A stretch of 64,000 nt of DNA from Mesorhizobium amorphae (lineage in GTDB: Bacteria > Pseudomonadota > Alphaproteobacteria > Rhizobiales > Rhizobiaceae): assembly GCA_003240775.1 (NCBI GenBank), contig QFNI01000002.1, positions 62,001 to 126,000 on the forward strand, written 5' to 3'. Position 1 is the stretch's first letter; every line of letters starts with the position of its first letter. The notes below the pieces were generated by a model that searched no databases, was not told the origin of the DNA, and saw only the letters and a program-made list of their open reading frames with translations. Made by a program: the position numbers and the translations under genes. This document shows positions 8,067 to 19,036 of the stretch, piece by piece.

Positions 8067-8372
8067 ATGGCCGAAGCACCCACGATCCCCATCACCAAGC
8101 CGAAGCCCAAGGTCGAGCGCCCCAAGCTGCACAAGGTGATCCTGCTCAACGACGACTACACCCCGCGCGAATTCGTGGTGATGGTTCTGAAGGCCGAATT
8201 CCGCATCACCGGCGACCAGGCCCAGCGCATCATGATCACCGCGCACCAGAAAGGCGTCTGCGTGGTCGCCGTGTTCACCAAGGATGTGGCGGAAACCAAG
8301 GCCACGCGCGCGACCGATGCCGGCAAGGCTGCTGGCTTTCCGCTGATGTTCACGACCGAGCCTGAAGAGTAG
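8067..8372 (+). CDS. clpS: ClpS adaptor (ClpS2-type)
   Basis: ClpS binds N-degron substrates (Leu, Phe, Trp, Tyr at the N-terminus) and delivers them to ClpAP. It has 101 residues. The ClpS core has KVILLNDDYTPREFVVMVL, in which the Asn-Asp-Asp/Thr cluster forms the binding pocket, followed by the helix DQAQRIMITAHQKGVCVVAVF and ending AGFPLMFTTEPEE. Alphaproteobacteria often carry two ClpS proteins; the sequence after the pocket resembles the ClpS2 type more than ClpS1. The start is the ATG at 8067, six bases after a perfect AAGGAGG; the open frame extends upstream but without support. No clpA follows; the next gene is a GFA-family protein. Confidence 0.93.
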   Translation: MAEAPTIPITKPKPKVERPKLHKVILLNDDYTPREFVVMVLKAEFRITGDQAQRIMITAHQKGVCVVAVFTKDVAETKATRATDAGKAAGFPLMFTTEPEE

Positions 8373-8425
8373 GCAGCAGCCCCGATCGGCGCTACACCCG
8401 CGCAAACAACGCAGGAGACGGGCGG

Positions 8426-8884
8426 GTGAGCGGCAGGGGTCTACCTTGGAAGGGCGGTTGCCGCTGCGGCCAGATCCGCTTCGAAGTGACGGAAGCGCCC
8501 ATGCTGGCTTCCGCCTGCCATTGCCTGGGCTGCCAGCGCATGACGGCGAGCGCGTTCTCGCTGACGCTGACGATCCCGGCGGAAGGCCTCAAGGTGCTCG
8601 AGGGCGAGCCTGTGATCGGCGGGCTGCACGGCAGCACGAGCCACTGGTTCTGCCCGTGGTGCATGAGCTGGCTTTGGACGCGGCCGGAGGGCATCGACTG
8701 GATCGTGAACCTGCGCCCGTCCATGCTGGACGAGCACCACGACTTCGAACCGTTCCTGGAAGTGTGGACCAGCGAGGCCCTGCCCTGGGCGAAGACCCCT
8801 GCCGTCCACAGCTTCGCCGAAGAGCCACCACTCGACGCCTATATGGAATTCATCCGCGCTTATGCCGAACGCGGGGTGGCATAG
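8426..8884 (+). CDS. GFA/CENP-V zinc-domain protein
   Basis: A 152-residue member of the glutathione-dependent formaldehyde-activating (GFA/CENP-V) fold. The expected zinc ligands are present: GGCRCGQIRFEV (CxC), ACHCLGCQRMTASAF (CxxC) and HWFCPWCMSWLW (CxxC). Most family members are not true formaldehyde enzymes and have no known substrate. The start is GTG at 8426 with GGAG upstream. It is convergent with a 53-residue ORF, the two stops being 2 bp apart. Confidence 0.87.
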   Translation: MSGRGLPWKGGCRCGQIRFEVTEAPMLASACHCLGCQRMTASAFSLTLTIPAEGLKVLEGEPVIGGLHGSTSHWFCPWCMSWLWTRPEGIDWIVNLRPSMLDEHHDFEPFLEVWTSEALPWAKTPAVHSFAEEPPLDAYMEFIRAYAERGVA

Positions 8885-8886
8885 CG

Positions 8887-9048
8887 CTATCCCCGCTTCG
8901 CGGGCTTTCCGTCGCCGGAATCCTTGTGCAGCGCTTCGCGCTCGGTCACGGAATGATGGATGTGGCTGTCGGGCCCCTGCGGCTCCTTCTTGCCGTCCTT
9001 GGCCGGCACGATGCTGACGGCTTCCTCGGTCTTCTTGGGTTCTGGCAC
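8887..9048 (-). CDS. Short charged protein, 53 residues, unknown
   Basis: A small frame that begins with GTG after a good GGAGG at 7 bp and reads MPEPKKTEEAVSIVPAKDGK, continuing as a Lys/Glu/Asp-rich hydrophilic chain with a HIHHS stretch, and stops 2 bp from the convergent GFA gene. It lies 67 bp downstream of uvrB on the same strand and could be the tail of that transcript. The strong ribosome-binding site and lack of better candidates on either strand support a real gene. I do not recognise a family; it is probably intrinsically disordered. Confidence 0.5.
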   Translation of the reverse strand: MPEPKKTEEAVSIVPAKDGKKEPQGPDSHIHHSVTEREALHKDSGDGKPAKRG

Positions 9049-9115
9049 GGTCGGTCCTCCCTGGCTGCCGGCTAAAGGCGCCGGCCGGGATTAACACCTT
9101 CGGGCGCCGAGGGTT

Positions 9116-12061
<2,946 letters not shown>

Positions 12062-12168
12062 ATCGTGAATATGGGCCTCGGAGGGCCCGAGTGGAAGGGG
12101 AAAAGAGCGGTATCGGGTTGCGCGGCGTCGCGCCTGCCCCTGCCCCGCTCACTCCCCATTCTCCCGCG

Positions 12169-12310
12169 TCACGGCATGGATTCTCGGGTCGAGCCCGAGA
12201 ATGACGAATGGAGAAAAGGAAAGGCTATTCGGCAAGGTTGGTGGGCTCCACTCCCCATCCCCACCCCACCTTCGTCATTCTCGGGCTTGACCCGAGAATC
12301 CATGCCGTGA
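12169..12310. repeat. Pair of REP-like palindromes in inverted orientation
   Basis: Two 40-bp units, 12169-12208 and 12271-12310, are inverted copies of each other with a single mismatch. Each contains a shorter palindrome of the form TTCTCGGG-TCGAG/TTGAC-CCCGAGAA. Units of this form (CTCGGGcttgaCCCGAG flanked by GTCAT and ATCC) are abundant intergenic repeats in alphaproteobacteria. They occupy the gap between uvrB and the upstream enolase-superfamily gene and could fold into a long stem in mRNA. Nothing else is seen in 12062-12383. Confidence 0.8.
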
Positions 12311-12383
12311 CCTGAAAATCCCACTCAGGGTACAGACTGCCGTTAGCGCCCCTCCGAAGGGCAACGCACGCGGCGCACCGCAC

Positions 12384-13595
12384 TCACGGAAACAGCGCGT
12401 CGGGCAGCATCTCCAGATGCAGCCTGGTTCCTTCGTAAGGATGCGCCTCGCACACCGCTTCGTCCAACTCCACCCCGATGCCAGGCTCCTTCGACGGGAT
12501 CACCCAGCCGTCTTCCCATTCGATCTTCTTTTTCAGCAGCGTGGCATGGAAGCCATCCCACTGCTTCAGGGATTCGAGGATCAGGAAGTTGGGCAGCGTG
12601 GCCGCGAGCTGGATATTCGCCGCGCCCACGATCGGCCCGCAATAGCAGTGCGGCGCGACCTGGATGTGGAAGGCCTCGGCCATGGCCGCGATCTTCTTGG
12701 TTTCCAGGATGCCGCCGGAGCGGCCGAGGTCGGGCTGAAGAATGGTGGCGGCGCGATTCTCGATGACGCGGGCGAACTCCCATTTGGTGGTGAGGCGCTC
12801 GCCGGTGGCGATGGGGATCGAGGTTCCGCGCGCGACCTCGGCCATCACCTCGGGCATGTCGGGCGGCACGGGCTCCTCGAACCAGAGCGGGTCATAGGGC
12901 TCGATGGCACGCGCCATGCGCAGTGCACCCGATGCGGTGAACTGGCCGTGCGTGCCGAACAAGATGTCGCAGCGTGTGCCGACTGCCTCGCGGATGGCTT
13001 TCAGCATCCGCGCGGACAGATCGATGTCGACCAGGCGCGGCTGGTGGCCGTCATGGGCGGTGTACGGCCCGGCGGGGTCGAGCTTCACGGCGTTAAACCC
13101 TTGCGCGACATAGTCGAGCGCGCATTCGGCGGCCATGTCGGGATCGTTGTAGACGTTCCGGGGCGCCACCTCGTCCACCATCACCGACCCCGAGGAAGGG
13201 TAGAGATAGGTGTAGGTGCGAAGGCGCTCGTGAACGAGGCCGCCGATCAGCTTGTAGACCGGCTTGCCGGCCTCCTTGCCGATGATGTCCCAGCAGGCGA
13301 TCTCGAGCGCGGACACGCAGCCCATCATGGAAACGTCCGGGCGCTGCGAGAAGCCCGAGGAGTAGCAGCGGCGGAAGAAGGCATCGATGTCGTGAGGGTC
13401 GCGGCCGACAAGGTAGCGCTCGGCCACGTCCTCGATCATGCGCGCGGTGAGATGGGGCGAAAACGTCGCGGCATAGGCCTCGCCATAGCCGTGGACGCCG
13501 CTATCGGTGGTCAGGCGGACGAACAGGAAATAGCGCCCGCCGATGAAGGGCGGCGGGTTGCCGACGACCCAGGTCTTGACGTCGGTGATCTTCAT
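12384..13595 (-). CDS. Enolase-superfamily sugar-acid dehydratase or isomerase
   Basis: A 403-residue member of the mandelate racemase/muconate lactonizing group, which abstracts a proton alpha to a carboxylate using Mg2+. The N-terminal capping domain (MKITDVKTWVVG to about residue 125) is followed by the barrel: AVKLDPAGPYTAHDGHQP on the second strand, CDILFGTHGQF (first Mg ligand region), LWFEEPVPPD (Glu ligand), IATGERL (Glu ligand), ILQPDLGRSGGI and the acid/base-region His in VAPHCYCGP. The pattern recalls mannonate- or galactonate-dehydratase-like members, but the substrate cannot be named from sequence. The start is the ATG at 13595 with GGAG upstream. Its neighbours (uvrB, MBL hydrolase) do not form a sugar pathway. 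Confidence 0.85.
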   Translation of the reverse strand: MKITDVKTWVVGNPPPFIGGRYFLFVRLTTDSGVHGYGEAYAATFSPHLTARMIEDVAERYLVGRDPHDIDAFFRRCYSSGFSQRPDVSMMGCVSALEIACWDIIGKEAGKPVYKLIGGLVHERLRTYTYLYPSSGSVMVDEVAPRNVYNDPDMAAECALDYVAQGFNAVKLDPAGPYTAHDGHQPRLVDIDLSARMLKAIREAVGTRCDILFGTHGQFTASGALRMARAIEPYDPLWFEEPVPPDMPEVMAEVARGTSIPIATGERLTTKWEFARVIENRAATILQPDLGRSGGILETKKIAAMAEAFHIQVAPHCYCGPIVGAANIQLAATLPNFLILESLKQWDGFHATLLKKKIEWEDGWVIPSKEPGIGVELDEAVCEAHPYEGTRLHLEMLPDALFP

Positions 13596-13690
13596 GGGTG
13601 CGGCTCCCGGAGGCTGGAAAACATGGCGCCGCACAATAAGAGAGCCGCATCGCTGCAATGCGACGCGGGCGACGTGGGCCGTCGCCCGGC

Positions 13691-14344
13691 CTACATCCGG
13701 CCGGTGAGGAAGGGGTTGGTCAGCCGTTCCTCGCCGAAACGCCCGCCCGGCCCGTGGCCGCACAGGAAACCCACATCGTCGCCGAGCGGCAGAAGCTTCT
13801 CCTTGATCGAGCGGATCAGCGCCGCATGGTCGCCGCCCGGCAGGTCGGTGCGCCCGATCGAGCCACGGAAGAGCACGTCGCCCACATGGGCGAAGCGCGC
13901 CTCGGGCTGGAAGAACACCACATGGCCCGGTGCATGGCCGGGACAGTGCAGCACCTCGAACCGGTGCTCGCCCACCGAGACCACCTCGCCTTCCGTCAGG
14001 AAGCGGTCGGGCACGGCGTTGCGCACCGCCCCCGACAGGCCGAACATGCGCGCCTGGTCCTCGAGCCGGGAAAGCAGGCCCGAATCCGCCTCGTGGGGAC
14101 CGACGATCTCGACACCCCCCAGCGCCTCCTTGAGGTCCATCGCGCCGCCCGCATGGTCGATATGACCATGCGTGAGCCAGATGGCGGAAACGGACAGGCC
14201 GTCCTTCTTGATGGCGGCGAGGATGTCGGCCACGTCGCCGCCCGGATCCACCACGACGGCTTGCTTGGTCTCGCCGTCGAAAAGCAGCGTGCAGTTCTGG
14301 TTGAACGGCGTGACCGGCACGATCCGGGCGTTGAGCTGACCCAA
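13691..14344 (-). CDS. MBL-fold hydrolase, glyoxalase II-like
   Basis: A 217-residue metallo-beta-lactamase-fold protein of the short YcbL/glyoxalase-II-like type. The dinuclear zinc motif THGHIDHAGG (H59, H61, D63, H64) is complete, with further ligands in HCPGHAPGHVVF, HVGDVLFRGSIGRTD and the final FLCGHGPGG. The likely activity is thioester hydrolysis, for example of hydroxyacyl-glutathione, but many such proteins are uncharacterised. The start is uncertain: a TTG at 14344, only 4 bp after the ilvE stop, keeps the conserved N-terminal strand (ARIVPVTPFNQNCTLL). This suggests it is translated from the ilvE mRNA. Confidence 0.85.
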   Translation of the reverse strand: MGQLNARIVPVTPFNQNCTLLFDGETKQAVVVDPGGDVADILAAIKKDGLSVSAIWLTHGHIDHAGGAMDLKEALGGVEIVGPHEADSGLLSRLEDQARMFGLSGAVRNAVPDRFLTEGEVVSVGEHRFEVLHCPGHAPGHVVFFQPEARFAHVGDVLFRGSIGRTDLPGGDHAALIRSIKEKLLPLGDDVGFLCGHGPGGRFGEERLTNPFLTGRM

Positions 14345-14348
14345 GAGC

Positions 14349-15242
14349 TTATTCCGCAGCCAGAGCGCGCGCGGGCGTCACTTCCGCCGCGTAGTCGTCC
14401 ACGAGGTTGCGGCTGATCTCGCCGGGCGTGAAGCGGTGCGGGCCGATCTCGGAAACGGGCGTCACTTCCGCCGCCGTGCCGGTGAGGAAGCACTCGGTGA
14501 AGCTGTCGAGTTCCTCGGGCTGGATCGCGCGCTCGACCACCTCGTAGCCGCGGCGCTTGGCGAGATCGATCACCGTGCGGCGGGTGATGCCGTCCAGGAA
14601 GCAATCGGGCTTCGGCGTATGGATCACGCCGTCCTTCACGAAGAAGATGTTGGCGCCGGTGGCTTCCGCCACCTGGCCGCGCCAGTCCAGCATCATCGCG
14701 TCCGCATAGCCCTTGGCCTCGGCGATGTGCTTGGAGATGGTGCAGATCATGTAGAGGCCCGACGCCTTGGACTTGGACGGCGCGGTTCGGGGGTCGGGGC
14801 GGCGGTACTCGGCGATGTCGAGGCGGATGCCCTTCATCTTCTGCGCGGGATCGAAGTAGGACGGCCACTGCCAGATGGCGATGGCGACGTTGATGCGGTT
14901 GGCCTGGGCGGCCACGCCCATCTGCTCCGAGCCGCGCCAAGCGATCGGGCGGACATAGGCGTCCTGGAAGCCCTGCTTGGCGAGAAGCTCGCGGCAGGCC
15001 TCGTCGATGGCGCCGACCGAATAGGGAATCGTGAAGCCGAGCAGGCGCGCGGATTCGTGGAGGCGCTCGGTGTGCTCGGTGAGCTTGAAGATCTCGCCGC
15101 CATAGGCGCGCTCGCCTTCGAACACGGCCGAGGCATAGTGCAGGCCGTGGGTGAGCACGTGCACCTTGGCATCCTTCCACGGCACGAACTCGCCGTTCAT
15201 CCAGATGAAGCCGTCGAGCTGGTCGAAGGGCTGGGACGCCAT
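14349..15242 (-). CDS. ilvE: Branched-chain amino-acid aminotransferase
   Basis: Class IV PLP aminotransferase performing the last step of leucine, isoleucine and valine synthesis and the first of their breakdown. It has 297 residues. Landmarks are HYASAVFEGERAY, VRPIAWRG, the PLP lysine K159 in SKSKASGLYM (the same number as in E. coli IlvE), GQVAEATGANIFFVKDG and the phosphate-cup GITRRTVIDLA with LTGTAAEVTPV. The ATG at 15242 follows GGAGGA at 8 bp. It is divergent from the MarR/regulator/kinase operon across 252 bp containing a strong dyad that may act on both promoters. The MBL hydrolase follows immediately. Confidence 0.95.
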   Translation of the reverse strand: MASQPFDQLDGFIWMNGEFVPWKDAKVHVLTHGLHYASAVFEGERAYGGEIFKLTEHTERLHESARLLGFTIPYSVGAIDEACRELLAKQGFQDAYVRPIAWRGSEQMGVAAQANRINVAIAIWQWPSYFDPAQKMKGIRLDIAEYRRPDPRTAPSKSKASGLYMICTISKHIAEAKGYADAMMLDWRGQVAEATGANIFFVKDGVIHTPKPDCFLDGITRRTVIDLAKRRGYEVVERAIQPEELDSFTECFLTGTAAEVTPVSEIGPHRFTPGEISRNLVDDYAAEVTPARALAAE

Positions 15243-15452
15243 GATGATGTTCCTCCATGCGGGGCGCGGAGCATCATGCCCGCTACCCTCGTTTCCTCTG
15301 TTTGGCGCAGTTGTGGACCCGGATTGGGATCGCGCAAGGGCGTCGGCGGCCAAACCGCAGCTTCGAGACAAAATGACGGCGTAGCCCCGCAAACTTGCCA
15401 TTTCGTGCGCCAGCGGCCTACACGCTTGATGAAAATTACCCACCGCTGTAAA

Positions 15453-15473
15453 TATGTCAATAGTGCTGACATA
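15453..15473. promoter_or_regulatory. 21-bp dyad, candidate MarR-type operator
   Basis: TATGTCA and TGACATA, separated by 7 bp, form a perfect inverted repeat 22 bp before the marR start, in the ilvE/marR divergent region. MarR proteins typically bind 16-21-bp AT-richer dyads near their own promoter, so autoregulation is the natural reading; it is inference. Confidence 0.55.
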
Positions 15474-15494
15474 ATTTTGGAGTTCGAGCTGCCG

Positions 15495-16022
15495 ATGAAC
15501 CTGCGCACGCCGCCGCCCCAGCCCCTGCGCACCGCGCTCGGCGAGAGCGCCGGGCTGAACTGGACGCTGATCGAGCTGTTCTTCTTCGCCTACCGCGATT
15601 TCACCTCCGATCCCGACCAGATGCTGGACGAGCTGGACTTCGGGCGGGCGCATCACCGCGTCCTGCACTTCGTCAACCGCCTGCCGGGCTTGACGGTGGC
15701 GGAGCTGCTCGACGTGCTCAAGATCACCAAGCAGAGCTTGGCGCGCGTGCTGAAGCAGCTGATCGACACCGGCCACATCGTGCAGGTGCAGGGCCCGCGC
15801 GACCGCAGGCAGCGCGAACTCTACCCGACCGACAAGGGCCGCGCGCTGGCGCTCGCCCTGGCAAAGCCACAGTCGCGGCGCATCGAGGCGGCCCTGGAAG
15901 CGCTCGGGACCCCCGAGCGCGCGGCGGTGGAGCATTTCCTCAAGACCATGGTGGACGAGGGCTGGCGCGGCCGCATCGACGACTTGTCCGGCAGCGGAAA
16001 GAGCGGGGATGGCGATGCTTGA
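15495..16022 (+). CDS. petP: MarR-family transcriptional regulator (PetP-like)
   Basis: A 175-residue winged-helix MarR protein. The dimerisation helices lie at both ends and the DNA-binding part is LTVAELLDVLKITKQSLARVLKQLIDTGHI followed by the wing QVQGPRDRRQRELYPTDKG, whose DxRxR pattern is typical. A MarR gene directly upstream of an OmpR-type regulator is the arrangement of petP-petR known next to the cytochrome bc1 genes of Rhodobacter; here it is far from petABC (about 22 kb), so the symbol rests on gene order and similarity. The start is ATG at 15495, with GGAG 12 bp upstream, which is long. The reading frame overlaps the next gene by 14 bp. Confidence 0.8.
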   Translation: MNLRTPPPQPLRTALGESAGLNWTLIELFFFAYRDFTSDPDQMLDELDFGRAHHRVLHFVNRLPGLTVAELLDVLKITKQSLARVLKQLIDTGHIVQVQGPRDRRQRELYPTDKGRALALALAKPQSRRIEAALEALGTPERAAVEHFLKTMVDEGWRGRIDDLSGSGKSGDGDA

Positions 16023-16740
16023 CGAAGCCGACACCGAGCGCACCGGCCCCGAAGCGCCCGACGACAACGCCCCTCACCTTCTCGTGGTGGACGACGACAC
16101 GCGCATCCGCACCTTGCTCAAGCAGTATCTCGGCGCGAACGGCTTTCGCGTCTCGGTTGCGGCCACCGCGGCCGAAGCGCGGCGCAAGCTCGCGGGCCTC
16201 GACTTCGACCTTCTCGTGCTCGACGTGATGATGCCGGGCGAGACGGGCGTCGAACTCACGCGCTCGCTGCGCGCGGAAAAGAACGTGCCGATCCTGATGC
16301 TGACGGCCCTGTCGGAGACCGACAGCCGCATCTCGGGGCTGGAAGCGGGCGCGGACGACTACATGCCCAAGCCCTTCGACCCCCGCGAACTCATTCTCCG
16401 CATCAACAACATCATCCGCCGCGGCGGCCAGCCGGCGAGCACCAAGCCCGAGCAGGTCGTGTTCGGCCCCTACACGTTCCAGATCGCGCGGCGCGAGCTG
16501 AAACGCGGCGGCGAGGTGCTGAAGCTCACCGACCGCGAGGGCGAGATCATGTCGCTGTTCGCGACCCGCGCCGGCGAGACCATCCCCCGCCACGAGCTTG
16601 TCGGCGGCGACGGCGATGTGGGCGAGCGCACGATCGACGTGCAGATCAACCGGTTGCGCCGCAAGATCGAGCGCGATCCCGCCAATCCTGTCTGGCTCCA
16701 GACCGTGCGCGGGCTGGGCTACCGGCTGAGCGTGGAGTAG
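16009..16740 (+). CDS. petR: OmpR-family response regulator (PetR-like)
   Basis: A 243-residue response regulator. The receiver domain has the acidic pocket VVDDDTRI, the phospho-acceptor D72 in LVLDVMMPG, and the conserved Thr and Lys (LMLTALSE; MPKPFDP). The C-terminal winged-helix domain contains KLTDREGEIMSLF, ERTIDVQINRLRRKIE and TVRGLGYRLS. It overlaps the MarR gene by 14 bp and is followed 5 bp later by the sensor kinase, forming one transcription unit. By sequence and order it resembles PetR of purple bacteria, a regulator named for its position next to cytochrome bc1 genes; target genes cannot be read from this window. Confidence 0.93.
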   Translation: MAMLDEADTERTGPEAPDDNAPHLLVVDDDTRIRTLLKQYLGANGFRVSVAATAAEARRKLAGLDFDLLVLDVMMPGETGVELTRSLRAEKNVPILMLTALSETDSRISGLEAGADDYMPKPFDPRELILRINNIIRRGGQPASTKPEQVVFGPYTFQIARRELKRGGEVLKLTDREGEIMSLFATRAGETIPRHELVGGDGDVGERTIDVQINRLRRKIERDPANPVWLQTVRGLGYRLSVE

Positions 16741-16745
16741 CGCTC

Positions 16746-18158
16746 GTGTCGGCGCTCGGCGCGGCAGGCGGCGGCTCGAACGGCTGGCAGCGCTTCAAGG
16801 AGGGCTATCGCCGGGTGCGGCGGCCCTGGTCGCGCTTCTGGCGCGTGGTGTCCGTCCGGATGCCCAAGCGGCTTTACGCCCGCTCGCTCCTGATCGTCAT
16901 CACGCCGATGATCCTGCTTCAGTCGGTGGTGGCCTTCGTGTTCATGGAGCGCCACTGGCAGCTGGTGACCCAGCGCCTTTCCACAGCCACCAGCCGCGAC
17001 ATCGCGGCCGTGGTGGAGATGGTGGAAACCTTCCCGCACGATGGCGACCTCACCCAGATCCTGCGCCTCGCCGACCGCAAGCTCTCGCTCGACGTGAGCG
17101 TGCTGCCGGCGGGCACCCTGCCCGAGCAGAACCCGGCCCCCCTTTTCTCGATTCTCGACCGCACCTTGTCGAATGAGCTGGCCGACCGCATCACCGATCC
17201 CTTCTGGATCGACACGCGCGGCGAGAACCGCAAGGTGGTCGAGGTGCGCGTGCAATTGCCCGACAAGATCCTGCGTTTCCTGATCGACCGCTCGCAGACC
17301 TATGCGTCCAACACCCACATCTTCCTGGTGTGGATGGTCGGCACGTCGATCGTGCTGCTGCTCATCGCCATTCCCTTCCTGCGCAACCAGGTGAAGCCGA
17401 TAGCCCAGCTCGCGGAAGCGGCCGAGAGCTTCGGCAAGGGCCGCCCGCCGCCCGAGGGGTTCCGGCCGCGCGGGGCGGAAGAGGTGCGGCGCGCGGGCTT
17501 CGCCTTCAACCAGATGCGCGAGCGCATCGAGCGCCAGATCGAGACGCGCACCGCGATGCTCGCTGGCGTCAGCCACGACCTGCGCACGATCCTCACGCGC
17601 TTCCGCCTGCAATTGGCGATGGGCCCGAAATTCATCGACACCGACGCGCTCAACCGCGACGTGGACGACATGCAGTCCATGCTCCAGGGCTACATGGATT
17701 TCGCCAAGGGCGAGGCCAAGGAAGCGCCGGGCGACTTCGACATGGAGGAGTGGCTGGCGCGCGTCGAGGACGAGGCCGAGCTTCGCGGGCGAACGGTGTC
17801 CACCGTTCTCAACGGCAATCCGATGGTGCAGGTGCGCCCCAACGCCTTCGGGCGCCTCCTGAACAACGTGGTGGGCAACGCCTTCCGCTATGCCGAGCAC
17901 CTCTCGATCGCGGCCGACCACACGGCCAACACGCTGACGGTGACGGTGGACGACGATGGCCCCGGTGTGCCGCCGGAGCGGCGGGAGGACGTGTTCAAGC
18001 CCTTCGTGCGCCTGGACGAAGCGCGCAACCTCGACTCCTCGGGAACGGGTCTGGGCCTGTCGATCGCGCGGGATGTAGCGCGCAGCCACGGCGGGGACAT
18101 CGTGCTGAGCACGAGCCCGCTGGGCGGGCTGCGGGCGACGATCAAGGTGCCGGCTTAA
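16746..18158 (+). CDS. EnvZ-like sensor histidine kinase
   Basis: Membrane kinase of 470 residues that should phosphorylate the regulator encoded 5 bp upstream. Two membrane segments (about 44-66 and 196-216) flank a periplasmic domain of about 130 residues; a HAMP linker (FLRNQVKPIAQLAEAAESFG) follows; the dimerisation helix carries H277 in GVSHDLRTILTRFRLQLAMG; the ATPase domain has the N box LLNNVVGNAFRY, DDDGPGVPPE, the F box VFKPFVRLD and SGTGLGLSIARDV. The H box is unusual in having Ile where most EnvZ-like kinases have Pro (HDLRTP). The start is GTG. It is probably cotranscribed with the two upstream genes. Confidence 0.94.
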   Translation: MSALGAAGGGSNGWQRFKEGYRRVRRPWSRFWRVVSVRMPKRLYARSLLIVITPMILLQSVVAFVFMERHWQLVTQRLSTATSRDIAAVVEMVETFPHDGDLTQILRLADRKLSLDVSVLPAGTLPEQNPAPLFSILDRTLSNELADRITDPFWIDTRGENRKVVEVRVQLPDKILRFLIDRSQTYASNTHIFLVWMVGTSIVLLLIAIPFLRNQVKPIAQLAEAAESFGKGRPPPEGFRPRGAEEVRRAGFAFNQMRERIERQIETRTAMLAGVSHDLRTILTRFRLQLAMGPKFIDTDALNRDVDDMQSMLQGYMDFAKGEAKEAPGDFDMEEWLARVEDEAELRGRTVSTVLNGNPMVQVRPNAFGRLLNNVVGNAFRYAEHLSIAADHTANTLTVTVDDDGPGVPPERREDVFKPFVRLDEARNLDSSGTGLGLSIARDVARSHGGDIVLSTSPLGGLRATIKVPA

Positions 18159-18179
18159 GAAACGGCACGTGCCCCTTGG

Positions 18180-18533
18180 TCAGAAGAGCCGGCCGCCGTC
18201 CGGCACCGTCCGCTCGATGGCGCCGAGCACGACGGCGCCCTCCTCGTCGGGGAACCCGAGCGTCAACACCTCCGACATGAAGGGGCCGATCTGGCGCGGC
18301 GGGAAGTTCACCACAGCGAAGACCTGGCGGCCGACGAGTTCCTCGGGCCTGTAGTATTTGGTGATCTGCGCCGACGAGCGCTTCACGCCGATCGGCGCGC
18401 CGAAATCGATGCGCAGCTTGATGGCGGGCTTGCGTGCTTCGGGAAACGGTTCCGCGCCGACGATCGTGCCTGCGCGGATGTCGACCTTGTCGAAATCCGC
18501 GAACGAGATTTCGGCCTTGGGCTCGGATGCCAT
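18180..18533 (-). CDS. csaA: CsaA-like tRNA-binding-fold protein
   Basis: A 117-residue OB-fold protein of the CsaA/tRNA-binding-domain family. CsaA homologues form dimers with chaperone or tRNA-binding activity. The signature runs DFDKVDIRAGTIVGAEPFPEAR, ALKLRIDFG-type strands, QITKYYRPEELVGRQVFAVVNF and PRQIGPFMSEVLTLGFPD. The start is ATG at 18533, 2 bp after the stop of the upstream ybjN-like gene, so the two are probably cotranslated. Length and all conserved blocks are normal. Confidence 0.92.
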   Translation of the reverse strand: MASEPKAEISFADFDKVDIRAGTIVGAEPFPEARKPAIKLRIDFGAPIGVKRSSAQITKYYRPEELVGRQVFAVVNFPPRQIGPFMSEVLTLGFPDEEGAVVLGAIERTVPDGGRLF

Positions 18534-18535
18534 GC

Positions 18536-19036
18536 TCAGGCGTTGCCTGCGGTCTCGAACAGCACGCCGGTCAGCGCGTCGCGCGCACCCATGGCAGAAC
18601 CGGCCACGAAGCGGAACGCCTGCACGTAGCACTCGCAGGCTTCGAGCGCCGAGGACAGAAGCACCTCCACCTGACGCGGCGCCGGCTCGATGCCGCCCGC
18701 GAGCAGCAGGGACTGGCGGAAGATCACTGCCCCTTCCTGGCTCCAAAGGTCGAAATGGCCGAACAGCATCTGCTCGTTCACCAGCGCCAGCAGGCGCATC
18801 ACTTCCAATCCGCGATGCTCGGGCACCGTGAGGTCGAAGGAGCAGGCGAGGTGAAGCGCCTCGAAGTCCTCCATCCAGGAGAAGGACACGTGATAGTTGG
18901 ACAGCCCGCCCGCGACCGACAGCGCGAGTTCGTCGTCGCCCGTGCGCTCGAAGGCCCAGGCATTGCGGTTGGCGACCCGTTCGATCAGATCGACCGGATG
19001 CCGCTCCCGCGAAGTTTCTCCCAACTGGACTTCCAT
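18536..19036 (-). CDS. YbjN-domain protein
   Basis: A soluble 166-residue protein with the YbjN/type III secretion chaperone-like fold, known widely in alphaproteobacteria but without an agreed function; in E. coli YbjN affects motility and stress. Recognisable segments are HPVDLIERVANRNAWAFERT, LSNYHVSFSWMEDFEALHLA and the helix LEVMRLLALVNEQMLFGHFDLW. The ATG at 19036 is preferred over the ATG at 19048 because GGGG lies at proper distance only from the former. It runs into csaA with 2 bp between. The 263 bp upstream hold no gene that I can see. Confidence 0.8.
   Translation of the reverse strand: MEVQLGETSRERHPVDLIERVANRNAWAFERTGDDELALSVAGGLSNYHVSFSWMEDFEALHLACSFDLTVPEHRGLEVMRLLALVNEQMLFGHFDLWSQEGAVIFRQSLLLAGGIEPAPRQVEVLLSSALEACECYVQAFRFVAGSAMGARDALTGVLFETAGNA

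Noticed and set aside
12062..12168. Possible LexA (SOS) box upstream of uvrB
   Set aside because: Neither GTTC nor GAAC occurs in this stretch, so the alphaproteobacterial GTTC-N7-GTTC box is absent.
14349..16067. IlvE with a 275-residue N-terminal extension
   Set aside because: The extension is antisense to the MarR gene; the ATG at 15242 has GGAGGA and matches the normal family start.
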